Shown: in pieces, positions 26,490-35,095 of the stretch
Layout: each line of letters begins with the position of its first letter
Position numbering within the stretch: the stretch's first letter is position 1
Assembly: GCF_000196455.1 (NCBI RefSeq)
Contig: NC_014614.1
Span: forward strand, 1,596,001-1,660,000
Length of the DNA: 64,000 bases
Origin: Acetoanaerobium sticklandii
Lineage (GTDB): Bacteria; Bacillota; Clostridia; Peptostreptococcales; Filifactoraceae
Direction: 5' to 3'
Program-made: the position numbers and the translations under genes
The notes under the pieces: model-generated
The model's database searches: none
What the model was told of the DNA's origin: nothing
Seen by the model: only the letters and a program-made list of their open reading frames with translations

Positions 26490-27254
26490 TGTATAGAAAA
26501 ATGTTTTTATAGGTTTTAAATTATATTTTTGAGGCGAAATAATCTGCTCAGTACTACCCACAAATAAAATTCCCTCTGTATTTAAAGACTTACTAAAATT
26601 AGAATAAATCTCAGCCTTAGCCTCTTCAGTAAAGTAAATAAGAACATTTCTACACACAATAAGGTCACAGCCTTCAACAAATTTATCTTTTAATAGATTG
26701 TGTTGCTTAAAAGATACACATTTCTTGATTTCGTCACTTATACTGTAAGTTTTATCAGTTACTTTAGAAAAATACTTACTAACTATAGCTGATGGAACAT
26801 TTTTTAAGCTGTTTTCAGAATAAATACCCGTTTGAGCTTTTGCCATAGCTTCCTTATCAATATCAGTTGCAACAATACTAATTTTAGATAAAGGCAAATG
26901 CTGGCTGAGTATCATTGTAATTGTATATGGTTCCTCACCTGTAGAACAAGCAGCACTCCAAATTTTAATATTTCCTTTTTTCTTTATAAGCGCAGGAAAA
27001 ATTTCACTTTCAACAATCTTCCACTGCTCAGGATTTCGATAAAATTCAGATACGTTAATTGTCATATAATTTATGAACTCTTTAAATAACTCAATATCTT
27101 TATCTATAGCATTGAAATACAAATTTAAATCAGAATAGCCATTTCTACTAGCTAGAGATTCAATTCTTCTTTTCATTTGCTTTTCTTTATAAAGACTTAA
27201 GTTTATTCCTGTTTTTTTTAAAATCTTTTCTTTAAAAGACTCGTATTGAGACAT
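26478..27254 (-). CDS. CheR-type protein-glutamate O-methyltransferase
   Basis: A 258-residue SAM-dependent methyltransferase. The N-terminal CheR helical domain covers about residues 1-75 (KTGINLSLYKEKQMKRRIESL). The methyltransferase domain has the SAM loop IWSAACSTGEEPYTI, an acidic ATDID motif, and the conserved VCRNVLIYFT and GTEQI regions. It lies 3 bases after an S1-domain protein gene and ends a long operon of phosphatase, cmk, plsC, ispH and S1 genes; no chemoreceptor or other che gene is in the window. The methylated target is therefore unknown. Confidence 0.9.
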   Translation of the reverse strand: MSQYESFKEKILKKTGINLSLYKEKQMKRRIESLASRNGYSDLNLYFNAIDKDIELFKEFINYMTINVSEFYRNPEQWKIVESEIFPALIKKKGNIKIWSAACSTGEEPYTITMILSQHLPLSKISIVATDIDKEAMAKAQTGIYSENSLKNVPSAIVSKYFSKVTDKTYSISDEIKKCVSFKQHNLLKDKFVEGCDLIVCRNVLIYFTEEAKAEIYSNFSKSLNTEGILFVGSTEQIISPQKYNLKPIKTFFYTKSI

Positions 27255-27257
27255 AAG

Positions 27258-28334
27258 TTACTCCTTTTCAGTAGTTTCTTCTTCTGCCACTTCTTTATCT
27301 TCTAATATTAAGCTAAGTTCTATTTTCTTGTTTTCTTGTTCTATACTAATGATTTTAACTTCAACTTTTTGGCCTACCTTTAAAATTTCGTTAGGATTTT
27401 TTATAAAGTCAGAAGATAAATTTGAAATATGAACAAAACCATCTACTGTAGGATGTAGATTAATAAATGCACCATATTCTTTAATATTTTTAACTTCTCC
27501 AGTTACAATATCTCCAACCTTATTATTAGAAATAAACTCATCCCATGGATGGCTAGCAAGTGATTTTATACTAAGTGATAATCTCTCTGAAGCTTGGTCA
27601 AAGCTAATAACTTGAACATTAATTTTTTCACCTATTTTATATTGTTCTTTAATTTTTTCGCTTCTATCCCATGAAATTTCGCTAATGTGAACTAAGCCAG
27701 TAAATCCACCGATATCCACAAAAATTCCATAATCTTTAATATCCTTAATTACTCCTTCAAAAACTTCGCCTTCTTTTATTTTTTCAACAACCTCAGTTTT
27801 AAGAGCTTCTTGTTGTTTTAAAAGAATATTTTTTCTAGAGAAAATTAATCTTCTCTTCTTAGGGTCAATATCTATAATTTCTACTTCAAAAGTTTTTCCT
27901 AAGTAGCTTTTTAATACATCTTCTCCAATGAACTTTAGCTCAATATGACTAAGTGGCATGAATCCTCTAAGAGCTGTTTTGTATACGCAAATCAAACCTT
28001 TTGCATTGAACTCAACTGCCTTAACTTGAAGTACATCTCCAACCTTAACTTCATCCCATACTTTAAACTCGTCAACTCTTTTCTTAGATAAAAGAATATC
28101 TCCAGTATTTTTATCAATTTTAACCACTTGAACTTCTATTTCATCTCCAACTTTTATTGTTTCACTATCTATCACTTGATCCTTTGGAAGGATACCGTCA
28201 GTTTTATAATTTAAATCTATATAGAAAGAATCATCTTTCTCAATCATTACTCTGCCTTTTACTATACTTCCTTTGTATACTTCCTGATAATTCTTTTCTT
28301 CTTCCAATAATAGCTTTTCCATTTCGCTACTCAT
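27258..28334 (-). CDS. S1-domain RNA-binding protein (ribosomal protein S1-like)
   Basis: About 358 residues with four S1 motifs, beginning near residues 20, 100, 187 and 272. The third and fourth repeats (GVIKDIKDYGIFVDIGGFTGLVHISEISW; GEVKNIKEYGAFINLHPTVDGFVHIS) are the best preserved. In many Clostridia it is fused to IspH; here the genes are separate and adjacent. The start was moved to the ATG at 28334 since AAGGAG is 9 bases upstream; the in-frame TTG nine bases before it would have no spacing. An acidic tail ends the protein. Confidence 0.9.
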   Translation of the reverse strand: MSSEMEKLLLEEEKNYQEVYKGSIVKGRVMIEKDDSFYIDLNYKTDGILPKDQVIDSETIKVGDEIEVQVVKIDKNTGDILLSKKRVDEFKVWDEVKVGDVLQVKAVEFNAKGLICVYKTALRGFMPLSHIELKFIGEDVLKSYLGKTFEVEIIDIDPKKRRLIFSRKNILLKQQEALKTEVVEKIKEGEVFEGVIKDIKDYGIFVDIGGFTGLVHISEISWDRSEKIKEQYKIGEKINVQVISFDQASERLSLSIKSLASHPWDEFISNNKVGDIVTGEVKNIKEYGAFINLHPTVDGFVHISNLSSDFIKNPNEILKVGQKVEVKIISIEQENKKIELSLILEDKEVAEEETTEKE

Positions 28335-28438
28335 TAAATCCAACTCCTTAAAATTTATTTTGTGAACATAATTAAGAAAAAAGAACTTGTCCTCCTTCTT
28401 ACTTGAAGCCTTTATTGATTAACTTATTAATTATAAAG

Positions 28439-29275
28439 CTATAGCTCGTTAATAAGATCCATAACTTCATTAATTATAAAGTCCGGTGTAGAAGCACCTG
28501 CTCCTACTCCTATAATATCATAAGTTTTAATTTTCTCTAGGTCAATATCTTTTGCTGTTTCAATTAAAAATGTATCACAATTTTTTTTTGCTATTTCTGC
28601 TAATTTCTTTGTATTAGAACTGTGTTTTCCTCCTACGATAAGCATAGCATCAACTTTTTTAGATAAATCTAAAACTGCTTGCTGGCGCTCTTTAGTAGCA
28701 AAACAAATAGTATTATAAAACTCAAGTGTAAGTCCTAATGAAATTAAATATTCTTTTACAGCAAAAAATGTATCTTGAGGCATGGTTGTTTGGACTACAA
28801 CTGCATATTTTTCAATCTTATTAAAATCAATTAGATAAAATTCTTCTAAATTCTTACCTATAATTGCTTTATTATCGCACCAACCATTTATGCCTTGAAC
28901 CTCCGGATGTGATTTATCTCCTATGATAATGATATTATACCCTTTATTATACATTTCGTAAGCAATTTTTTGTATTTTTTTAACAAAAGGACATGTGGCA
29001 TCATTAAGATTAATTTTTTTTTCGCTACAATAATCGTATATATCTTTTCCTACACCGTGAGATCTTATTATAATATTGTTTCCCTCTACATTATTTATAT
29101 CATCAACGGAAAATACATTTTTTTCTTTAAGCATATCTACTGCAGAATTATTATGTATTAATGGGCCAAGTGTATATACTTTATTATCATTATCTTGAGC
29201 GGTTTTTATTGCAAGCTCTACTGCTCTTTTAACTCCAAAGCAATATCCGGCATTCTCTGCTAATAAAACTTTCAT
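28439..29275 (-). CDS. ispH: 4-hydroxy-3-methylbut-2-enyl diphosphate reductase IspH
   Basis: Last enzyme of the MEP isoprenoid pathway, reducing HMBPP to IPP and DMAPP. The three [4Fe-4S] cluster ligands are Cys 12 (AGYCFGVKRAVE), Cys 95 (DATCPFVKK) and Cys 191 (ICFATKERQ). Substrate residues include His 41, His 73 (RSHGVG), and His 123-Glu 125 (DKSHPEVQG), with the C-terminal GAGASTPDFII motif. The length of 278 residues is normal for unfused IspH. Confidence 0.96.
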   Translation of the reverse strand: MKVLLAENAGYCFGVKRAVELAIKTAQDNDNKVYTLGPLIHNNSAVDMLKEKNVFSVDDINNVEGNNIIIRSHGVGKDIYDYCSEKKINLNDATCPFVKKIQKIAYEMYNKGYNIIIIGDKSHPEVQGINGWCDNKAIIGKNLEEFYLIDFNKIEKYAVVVQTTMPQDTFFAVKEYLISLGLTLEFYNTICFATKERQQAVLDLSKKVDAMLIVGGKHSSNTKKLAEIAKKNCDTFLIETAKDIDLEKIKTYDIIGVGAGASTPDFIINEVMDLINEL

Positions 29276-29290
29276 TGTTTACTCCTTTAA

Positions 29291-29866
29291 TTATGATTTA
29301 ATAATTTTCATAATTTCATTTGAAATGTTCATATAATTTTCTTGATTAGGAACATCCTTATACTGGTCAGGTATCTCGTAAATATCAAATATATTAATAG
29401 TTAATTTGCTAAATAACTTATAATCACCATCTATTCTAACAGGTATTATTGGAGTATTTGTTTTCAAAGAAAACATTCCAAGTCCAGCTTTCGCAGAATC
29501 TTGTTCTTCTGATTTCACTCTAGTTCCTTGTGGGAAAATACCTAGAACTCCTCCTGTTTTTAATAGCTTCAACACCTTTTTTATAGCATTTATATCATTT
29601 TTATTTCTATCTATTGGTATGACTCCGACTCTATCAAATATCTTTGCAAAAAAATTGTATTTGAATAGTTCTTTTTTTCCAAGATAGTGAATTTCTCTTT
29701 CTTTTAAAAAGCATGCAAGTAATACAGGATCAAAATTGTGTATGTGATTTGATGCTACTATATATGCTCCTTGGCTTGGTAAATTTTTATTTCCTTTAAT
29801 CTCAACTTTGTACAATATATTAAAAATAGGTTTAATAATAGATGTTAATAACTTATAAAGATTCAT
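29291..29866 (-). CDS. plsC: 1-acyl-sn-glycerol-3-phosphate acyltransferase
   Basis: An acyltransferase of about 191 residues for phosphatidic acid synthesis. Block I NHIHNFDP (HX4D variant), block II GVIPIDRNKND, block III FPQGTRVKSEE and block IV IIPVRIDG are present. The N-terminus carries a hydrophobic stretch near the membrane. The ATG at 29866 is used: it has GAGGAG upstream and overlaps the end of cmk by 14 bases; an earlier TTG lacks a ribosome-binding site. Translationally coupled to cmk. Confidence 0.92.
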   Translation of the reverse strand: MNLYKLLTSIIKPIFNILYKVEIKGNKNLPSQGAYIVASNHIHNFDPVLLACFLKEREIHYLGKKELFKYNFFAKIFDRVGVIPIDRNKNDINAIKKVLKLLKTGGVLGIFPQGTRVKSEEQDSAKAGLGMFSLKTNTPIIPVRIDGDYKLFSKLTINIFDIYEIPDQYKDVPNQENYMNISNEIMKIIKS

Positions 29867-30515
29867 TCTCACAAATCTCCTCTGCAAGTTTTAATATAGT
29901 ATTTACAACCTCATCTATACTTAAGTTGCTAGTATCAATTTCAATAGCATCAGTGGCTTTTATAAGTGGCGATGTTTCTCTACTTGAATCTAACTTATCT
30001 CTTTTTTCAATTTCAATCTCGATTTCATTTATATCTATATTTTTATCCTTGGCTATTAATTCATTATATCGTCTGAGTGCTCTTATTTTTACACTAGCAG
30101 TTAAGAATATTTTTAGCTCTGCATCAGGAAATACAACAGTCCCTATATCCCTGCCATCTAAAATACTATTGCTTTCACTAGCAATTTTTCTTTGAAGATA
30201 AACTAGCTTTTCCCTTACTTGAGGGATCGCAGAAACTACTGATACATTAGCTGTTACATTTTTGCTCCTGATTTCATTAGTTACATTTAAATTATTCAGA
30301 AATATCTCGTTATTTTTGAATTCTATATCAGTCTTTTCAAGCACTTTAGTAATTTCTTCTATATCGCTTAGTGATATTGAAGAAGTCAAAAGCTCATATG
30401 TGAAAGCTCTATACATAGCACCTGTATCAATATAAATATATCCTAAACTATCTGCTACTTTCTTTGCAATTGTACTTTTCCCTGCCCCTGCAGGTCCATC
30501 TATAGCTATTATCAT
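29853..30515 (-). CDS. cmk: Cytidylate kinase
   Basis: Phosphorylates CMP and dCMP. P-loop GPAGAGKSTIAKK is at 6-18, the CMP-binding region is IDTGAMYRAF and LDGRDIGTVVFPDA, and the lid-associated RRYNEL and SSRETSPLIKA segments are present. The 220-residue length is typical. It precedes plsC and ispH in the frequently seen cmk-plsC-ispH-S1 order of Clostridia. Confidence 0.96.
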   Translation of the reverse strand: MIIAIDGPAGAGKSTIAKKVADSLGYIYIDTGAMYRAFTYELLTSSISLSDIEEITKVLEKTDIEFKNNEIFLNNLNVTNEIRSKNVTANVSVVSAIPQVREKLVYLQRKIASESNSILDGRDIGTVVFPDAELKIFLTASVKIRALRRYNELIAKDKNIDINEIEIEIEKRDKLDSSRETSPLIKATDAIEIDTSNLSIDEVVNTILKLAEEICENESL

Positions 30516-30534
30516 ACAAATACCTCTTTATCAA

Positions 30535-31134
30535 TTAATCTAAATACGATGTATCATTCATTGTAACTATTGTAGCTTTTTTATTTTTAGTTTTCACTAC
30601 GTTCATAGCCAAATTGCCTTGAACTATATTAAATATTTTATTTATAGGTGCATCCAAAAAACCAACTAAGAGCAATTTAATTACCATAGCATGCGCAACT
30701 ATTAGTATATGCTTATTCTCATGTTTTGAATCAATTTCCCAAAAAGCTTGTTTCACACGCTCAAAAGCCTCTATAATTTTTTCTCCTTCAATAAAAGCAA
30801 CTTCCTCTGGTGAGGTTTGCCAGCTTGAATATAACTCCGAATAATTTTTTTGAATCTCTTCTATAGTTAAGCCTTCCCATAATCCAAAGTTAATTTCTCT
30901 AAATCCTTTTTCTAAATGAATTTCTGATGAAGGTTTAATTATTTTAGCTGTTTCATAAGCTCTTTTTAAATCCGATGAATATACTTCATCAATATGCATA
31001 TGAGAAATTTCTCTTGAAAATTGTCTTGCATGCTCAACCCCTTGTTCCGTAAGCTCCGAATTTTTTTGGCCTTGTGTTCTTTTTTCAGTATTCCAAACAG
31101 TTTTTCCATGTCTAACGATATAGTATGTATTCAT
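30535..31134 (-). CDS. Histidine phosphatase superfamily protein (phosphoglycerate mutase-like)
   Basis: About 199 residues. The phosphohistidine motif VRHGKTVWN, the acid residue region FREINFGLWEG and the second histidine in VAHAMVIKLLL are all present, together with SDLKRAYETA. This is the pattern of the broad-specificity phosphatases such as PhoE or CobC rather than glycolytic mutase. The ATG at 31134 follows GAGGGA; an in-frame ATG 15 bases earlier does not have a ribosome-binding site. It leads the operon containing cmk. Confidence 0.88.
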   Translation of the reverse strand: MNTYYIVRHGKTVWNTEKRTQGQKNSELTEQGVEHARQFSREISHMHIDEVYSSDLKRAYETAKIIKPSSEIHLEKGFREINFGLWEGLTIEEIQKNYSELYSSWQTSPEEVAFIEGEKIIEAFERVKQAFWEIDSKHENKHILIVAHAMVIKLLLVGFLDAPINKIFNIVQGNLAMNVVKTKNKKATIVTMNDTSYLD

Positions 31135-31218
31135 ATTATTATCCCTCATATCATAAAAATAATAAAATATAGTAGCTTAAAATTTGAGGCACTTTACTAA
31201 AAATAAATCTCAGCAACA

Positions 31219-31249
31219 AAAAAGAGAAATATATTATATTTCTCTTTTA
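31219..31249 (-). terminator. Terminator of the RpiR regulator gene
   Basis: Inverted repeat AAAAGAGAAATATA/TATATTTCTCTTTT, with six Ts on the leftward strand. It separates the RpiR regulator from the phosphatase-cmk operon. Confidence 0.85.
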
Positions 31250-31313
31250 ATACTTATTGTACACCATTACAATGATTAATGTAAATTTATTTAATCACTT
31301 TTACTCATTGTAC

Positions 31314-32183
31314 TTATTTTTCATCATAAATTTTGTATTCTTTCCAAATTTCTTCAAGCTTATCAAAATATCTAGTAATTTCTTCTTTTTTCCTCATCCC
31401 TACAGCTACAATTAAAGCATTTGCAACACTTAATGGCGCAACTAAGGAATCTACGAAGGAAGCCATATTACTTCTTGTTATAAGAGTTTCATCAGATAAT
31501 GTCGCAATTGGAGACAAGTGGCTATCAGTAATTGATACTATTTCTGCGCCTTGCTCTTTTGCATATTGCAATAGTTCAAAGGTTCGCTTTGAATATCTAG
31601 GGAGGCTTATTCCAATAACTAAATCATCCTTGCCAACCTTTAATATCTGTTCAAAAACATCACTTATTCCATAGTTAACTAAAACAACGTTATCCAAAAT
31701 GAGGTTTAGATAAAAGCTTAAGTATTCTCCGATAGCAGCTGAGCTTCTAAGACCTACTATATAAATTTTCTTTGCGCTCAGCAATTGATTTATAACACTT
31801 TCAAATGAAGATGGATTGATTTCATCAAGGGTTCCCTTTATATTTTCTATATCAGCTTTTAACACCTTTTTTAATATCGCAAAATCACTTGAATATTCCT
31901 TTGACATTTCAACTCTTTGAACAGTTGTAAGCTTTGTTTTAATCAATTCTTGCAGGGATTTTTGTAATAATGGATAGCCACTATATCCAAGAGCATTGGC
32001 AAATCTTACTACTGTAGACTCACTCACCCCTACGGTTTCTCCCAATTTAGCCGCAGTCATAAACGCTGCTTTATCATAATTCACTAATATAAATTGAGCA
32101 ATTATTTTTTGACCTTTGCTAAGTTTAGAAAATTTTCCTTGGATTAATGATATTAAATCTTTTTTTTCCGATTCACTACCCAT
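31314..32183 (-). CDS. MurR/RpiR-family transcriptional regulator with SIS domain
   Basis: About 289 residues. The N-terminal RpiR helix-turn-helix is at 5-75 (KLGETVGVSESTVVRFANALGYSGYPLLQ). The SIS phosphosugar-binding domain is about 110-245 (IYIVGLRSSAAIGEYL, VIGISLPRYSKRTFELL, ISITDSHLSPIA). The ATG at 32183 is 8 bases from AAAGGGGA. It lies 18 bases after the kor operon and could be expressed with it. Whether its ligand is a sugar phosphate is unknown. Confidence 0.9.
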   Translation of the reverse strand: MGSESEKKDLISLIQGKFSKLSKGQKIIAQFILVNYDKAAFMTAAKLGETVGVSESTVVRFANALGYSGYPLLQKSLQELIKTKLTTVQRVEMSKEYSSDFAILKKVLKADIENIKGTLDEINPSSFESVINQLLSAKKIYIVGLRSSAAIGEYLSFYLNLILDNVVLVNYGISDVFEQILKVGKDDLVIGISLPRYSKRTFELLQYAKEQGAEIVSITDSHLSPIATLSDETLITRSNMASFVDSLVAPLSVANALIVAVGMRKKEEITRYFDKLEEIWKEYKIYDEK

Positions 32184-32200
32184 ATGCAAATCCCCTTTAA

Positions 32201-32731
32201 TTATAATTTTATTAGCTGAATCCCTTCTTCAAATGCAGTTGTATTAAGGCTTTCAGTCCCTTGAGGAACTCTTTGAAGTATAGCATCTAATACAGATTGC
32301 TTCTCAAGCTCAGGTATCAGCTGAGTTAACACACCCAGAGCAACAATATTTGCAACCATGGATTTTCCTATCTTTTCACTTGCAGTTTTTAGAATAGGCA
32401 ATTTATAAATCATATCTACTTCTATTTTATCATTAGTTTGTATACTTTCGTCAACAACTATTATTGACTTTGAATCTAAATCATGAATATACTGATCAAA
32501 AGCCTTCTGTGAAAGAGCAAGTAATATATTTGGTTTTCTAACTTTTGGGAAGAATATTTCTTCATCTCCAATTATTACTTCTGCTTTACTAGCTCCCCCT
32601 CTAGCTTCTGGTCCATAAGACTGGCTTTGAATTGCATTTAGCCCTTGATTTATGGCTGCTTCAGCTAATATAATTCCTGCTAGAATTAATCCTTGGCCTC
32701 CTGAACCGCTTAATCTCAATTCTTTTTTCAT
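32201..32731 (-). CDS. korC: 2-oxoacid:ferredoxin oxidoreductase, gamma subunit
   Basis: The 176-residue gamma subunit. It opens with RLSGSGGQGLILAGIILAEAA and contains SQSYGPEARGGASKAEVIIGD, the hallmark of the KorC/PorC-gamma domain. It starts at the ATG overlapping the stop of korB by one base (TAATG), giving tight coupling. With the other three subunits it makes a 2-oxoglutarate or other 2-oxoacid synthase complex that releases CO2, acyl-CoA and reduced ferredoxin. Confidence 0.93.
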   Translation of the reverse strand: MKKELRLSGSGGQGLILAGIILAEAAINQGLNAIQSQSYGPEARGGASKAEVIIGDEEIFFPKVRKPNILLALSQKAFDQYIHDLDSKSIIVVDESIQTNDKIEVDMIYKLPILKTASEKIGKSMVANIVALGVLTQLIPELEKQSVLDAILQRVPQGTESLNTTAFEEGIQLIKL

Positions 32732-33558
32732 TATTCTTCTCCTCCTGTAGAAAACAGCTCTATGATTTTATCATATTCTGCAGTATATTCTGGTTCCACA
32801 GAATTATGAAACTCTCCCATAAACATTTTATTTTCTAATTTTTCAGGAGATAATTTATCCTTTACTTTTATATCTACAAAGGTATCTTTTAAATGATTTA
32901 ATAAATCAACCGCTCCACCTTTTTTATTTTTTCTTCCGTAGTAGGTTGGACATGAGCTTATTCCTTCTATAAGAGAGAATCCTTTATGGTTAATCCCAGT
33001 TTTAATATACTCAATCATTTTATTGGCATGATAAGCAGTTGATCTTGCAACGTAAGTCGCTCCTGCTCCCTTTGCTAACGAACATATATCAAATGCTTTG
33101 TCAATATTTCCAAAAGGTGCTGTAGTTCCTCTATCTCCTTTTGGTGTAGTAGGAGAAAACTGTCCGCCGGTCATTCCATAAATGTTGTTATTAAATACAA
33201 TAGTAGTTATATCGATATTTCTTCTGCAGGCATGAATTAAATGATTTCCACCTATTGCAGATGCATCTCCGTCACCTGTAACAACTATAACATGAAGGTC
33301 TGGATTTGCAAACTTAACTCCTGTAGCAAAAGCCAAAGCTCTTCCATGAGTTGTATGTAAAGTATTAAAATCCATATATCCACTTGCTCTAGACGAACAT
33401 CCAATACCAGATACTATACACACTTTGTCTTTATCTAGTTTTAAATCTTCAATTGCAACAGCAATAGCTCTCATTAAAATACCATGTCCGCAACCTGGAC
33501 ACCAAATATGTGGAAGTCTATCGGTTCTCATAGTTTGACTGATTATTTCACTGGACAT
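32731..33558 (-). CDS. korB: 2-oxoacid:ferredoxin oxidoreductase, beta subunit
   Basis: The thiamine diphosphate-binding subunit. WCPGCGHG carries cluster or structural cysteines, GDGDASAIGGNH and NNNIYGMTGGQFSPTTP form the TPP-Mg site, and IGCSSRASGY is the usual neighbour. This FSPTTP version is typical of KorB (2-oxoglutarate) and VorB (branched-chain) enzymes rather than pyruvate synthase. Its start overlaps korA by 16 bases. Confidence 0.94.
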   Translation of the reverse strand: MSSEIISQTMRTDRLPHIWCPGCGHGILMRAIAVAIEDLKLDKDKVCIVSGIGCSSRASGYMDFNTLHTTHGRALAFATGVKFANPDLHVIVVTGDGDASAIGGNHLIHACRRNIDITTIVFNNNIYGMTGGQFSPTTPKGDRGTTAPFGNIDKAFDICSLAKGAGATYVARSTAYHANKMIEYIKTGINHKGFSLIEGISSCPTYYGRKNKKGGAVDLLNHLKDTFVDIKVKDKLSPEKLENKMFMGEFHNSVEPEYTAEYDKIIELFSTGGEE

Positions 33559-34691
33559 TTCACAACCTCCATAAATGATTCTATAATTTCTTCAGGAGAT
33601 ATGATTTCTCCATTAGCTTTATTAATACCTTTAACAATATTCTTATCCTCTACAGCTAGCTTTACCGGTTCTATCATTTGGCCTAAATTCATTTCTGCAA
33701 CAAAAATATTTTTCTTATTTTTTGATATTTCTTGCAGTCTTTGTTCTGGGAATGGCCATACAGTTTTTGGTGCAAAATAACCTACATTGTGACCTTGCTC
33801 TCTAAGTGTTGTAACAGCTTCTTTAACTGATCTTACAATTCCGCCAAATGCAATAAACAAAGTTTCTGCTTCTTGAGCATATCCTTCTTCATAAATCAAA
33901 ATATCATCTAAATTATTATTGATTTTAGCCATTAATCTATCAAGTAATTTAGCTGCTTCTTTAGTACTGTTTGTCGGAAACCCAGTCTCATCATGCACTA
34001 AACCAGTGATATTATATCTATATCCAGTCCCAAAATTTGCCATAGGTGGAACCAAATCTTCTGTAAACTCATATGCTTTATATTCACTAGGAGCTACCGT
34101 TGGTAGTTTTCTAGGTATTATTTCTAATTCTCCAGCTTCAGGAATTTCTATTTTCTCTCTTAAGTGACCTACTACTTCATCCATTAATAATATAACAGGT
34201 GTTCTATATTTTTCTGAAAAGTTGAATGCCTTTACAGTTAATTCAAATACTTCTCTTACAGTAGTAGGAGAAAGAGCAATTACAGGATGATCTCCATGTG
34301 TTCCCCATTTAGCTTGCATATAGTCACCTTGCCCTGGAGATGTAGGAAGTCCTGTACTTGGACCATGTCTTTGAACGTTAACTATGACACAAGGAATTTC
34401 CGTGATACATGCATATCCAATATTTTCTTGCTTAAGAGAAAATCCTGGACCACTCGTTGCAGTCATTGCTTTAGCTCCTGCAACTGCAGCTCCTATTGTA
34501 GTAGCCATTCCTGCTATCTCATCTTCCATTTGAATAAACTTACCTTTATTTTTAGGAAGTAGCTCTGATGAAACTTCTGCAATTTCTGTAGATGGAGTTA
34601 TAGGATAACCAGCGAAAAAATTCATTCCTGCATATATCGCACCGTGAACACAGGCTTCATTACCCTGCAATAATTTTATGTTTTTTTTCAT
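33543..34691 (-). CDS. korA: 2-oxoacid:ferredoxin oxidoreductase, alpha subunit
   Basis: A 382-residue pyrimidine-binding subunit: LLQGNEACVHGAIYAGMNFFAGYPITPSTEI (split by the loop), MEDEIAGMATTIGAAVAGAKAMTATSGPGFSL, GPSTGLPTSPGQGD and HGDHP. The ATG at 34691 is preferred because it follows AGAGGTG and starts 2 bases after the ferredoxin stop. The GPSTGLPT...GDYMQAKWG pattern is usual for KorA. The C-terminal part carries the VAEMNLGQM segment. Confidence 0.94.
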   Translation of the reverse strand: MKKNIKLLQGNEACVHGAIYAGMNFFAGYPITPSTEIAEVSSELLPKNKGKFIQMEDEIAGMATTIGAAVAGAKAMTATSGPGFSLKQENIGYACITEIPCVIVNVQRHGPSTGLPTSPGQGDYMQAKWGTHGDHPVIALSPTTVREVFELTVKAFNFSEKYRTPVILLMDEVVGHLREKIEIPEAGELEIIPRKLPTVAPSEYKAYEFTEDLVPPMANFGTGYRYNITGLVHDETGFPTNSTKEAAKLLDRLMAKINNNLDDILIYEEGYAQEAETLFIAFGGIVRSVKEAVTTLREQGHNVGYFAPKTVWPFPEQRLQEISKNKKNIFVAEMNLGQMIEPVKLAVEDKNIVKGINKANGEIISPEEIIESFMEVVKCPVK

Positions 34692-34693
34692 AA

Positions 34694-34882
34694 TTACACC
34701 TCTTTCAAATAGATAGCATAATCTGGACATCTTAGTTCACACTGTCCGCATTTTATACATGAATCGCCATCTAATATAGCTATTTTTCCATTTTCTAATC
34801 CTAAAACTTTCTTAGGGCAAAAAGCAACACAAATTCCACAGCCCTTGCACCATTCTGGCTTTATTACCAATTTCTTATCCAA
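34694..34882 (-). CDS. korD: 2-oxoacid:ferredoxin oxidoreductase, delta (ferredoxin) subunit
   Basis: A 62-residue 2[4Fe-4S] ferredoxin subunit. The two clusters are held by WCKGCGICVAFCPKK and SCIKCGQCELRCPDY. It leads the korDABC operon, accepting electrons from the catalytic subunits and passing them to free ferredoxin. Product: low-potential electrons and an acyl-CoA, used in amino-acid fermentation or in 2-oxoglutarate synthesis. Confidence 0.94.
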   Translation of the reverse strand: MDKKLVIKPEWCKGCGICVAFCPKKVLGLENGKIAILDGDSCIKCGQCELRCPDYAIYLKEV

Positions 34883-35016
34883 TGGTCACATCTCCTCAAA
34901 TATTGATTTATACTGTATATTCTAAAAGATTCTACTGCTTAAGTTTAGCAAAATTATTGAAATTTTGCAAGTTTTATTTCATGTCTATACATTTTAATTT
35001 CATTTGCAGTATAAAT

Positions 35017-35052
35017 TGCAAAAACACCTAAAAATTTAGGTGTTTTTGCAAA
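35017..35052. terminator. Terminator between the carboxyltransferase gene and the korDABC promoter region
   Basis: A fully symmetric 36-base inverted repeat built on AACACCTAAA/TTTAGGTGTT, with A and T runs at its ends. It lies after the leftward carboxyltransferase gene. The remaining 130 bases up to korD should hold the kor promoter, but no convincing one was found. Confidence 0.88.
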
Positions 35053-35095
35053 AGAAAAGGTTTATTTTGACTTATAACGCATCATATATTTCATT

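Noticed and set aside
33484..33780. A 98-codon rightward frame over korA and korB
   Set aside because: Antisense to conserved subunits, no ribosome-binding site.
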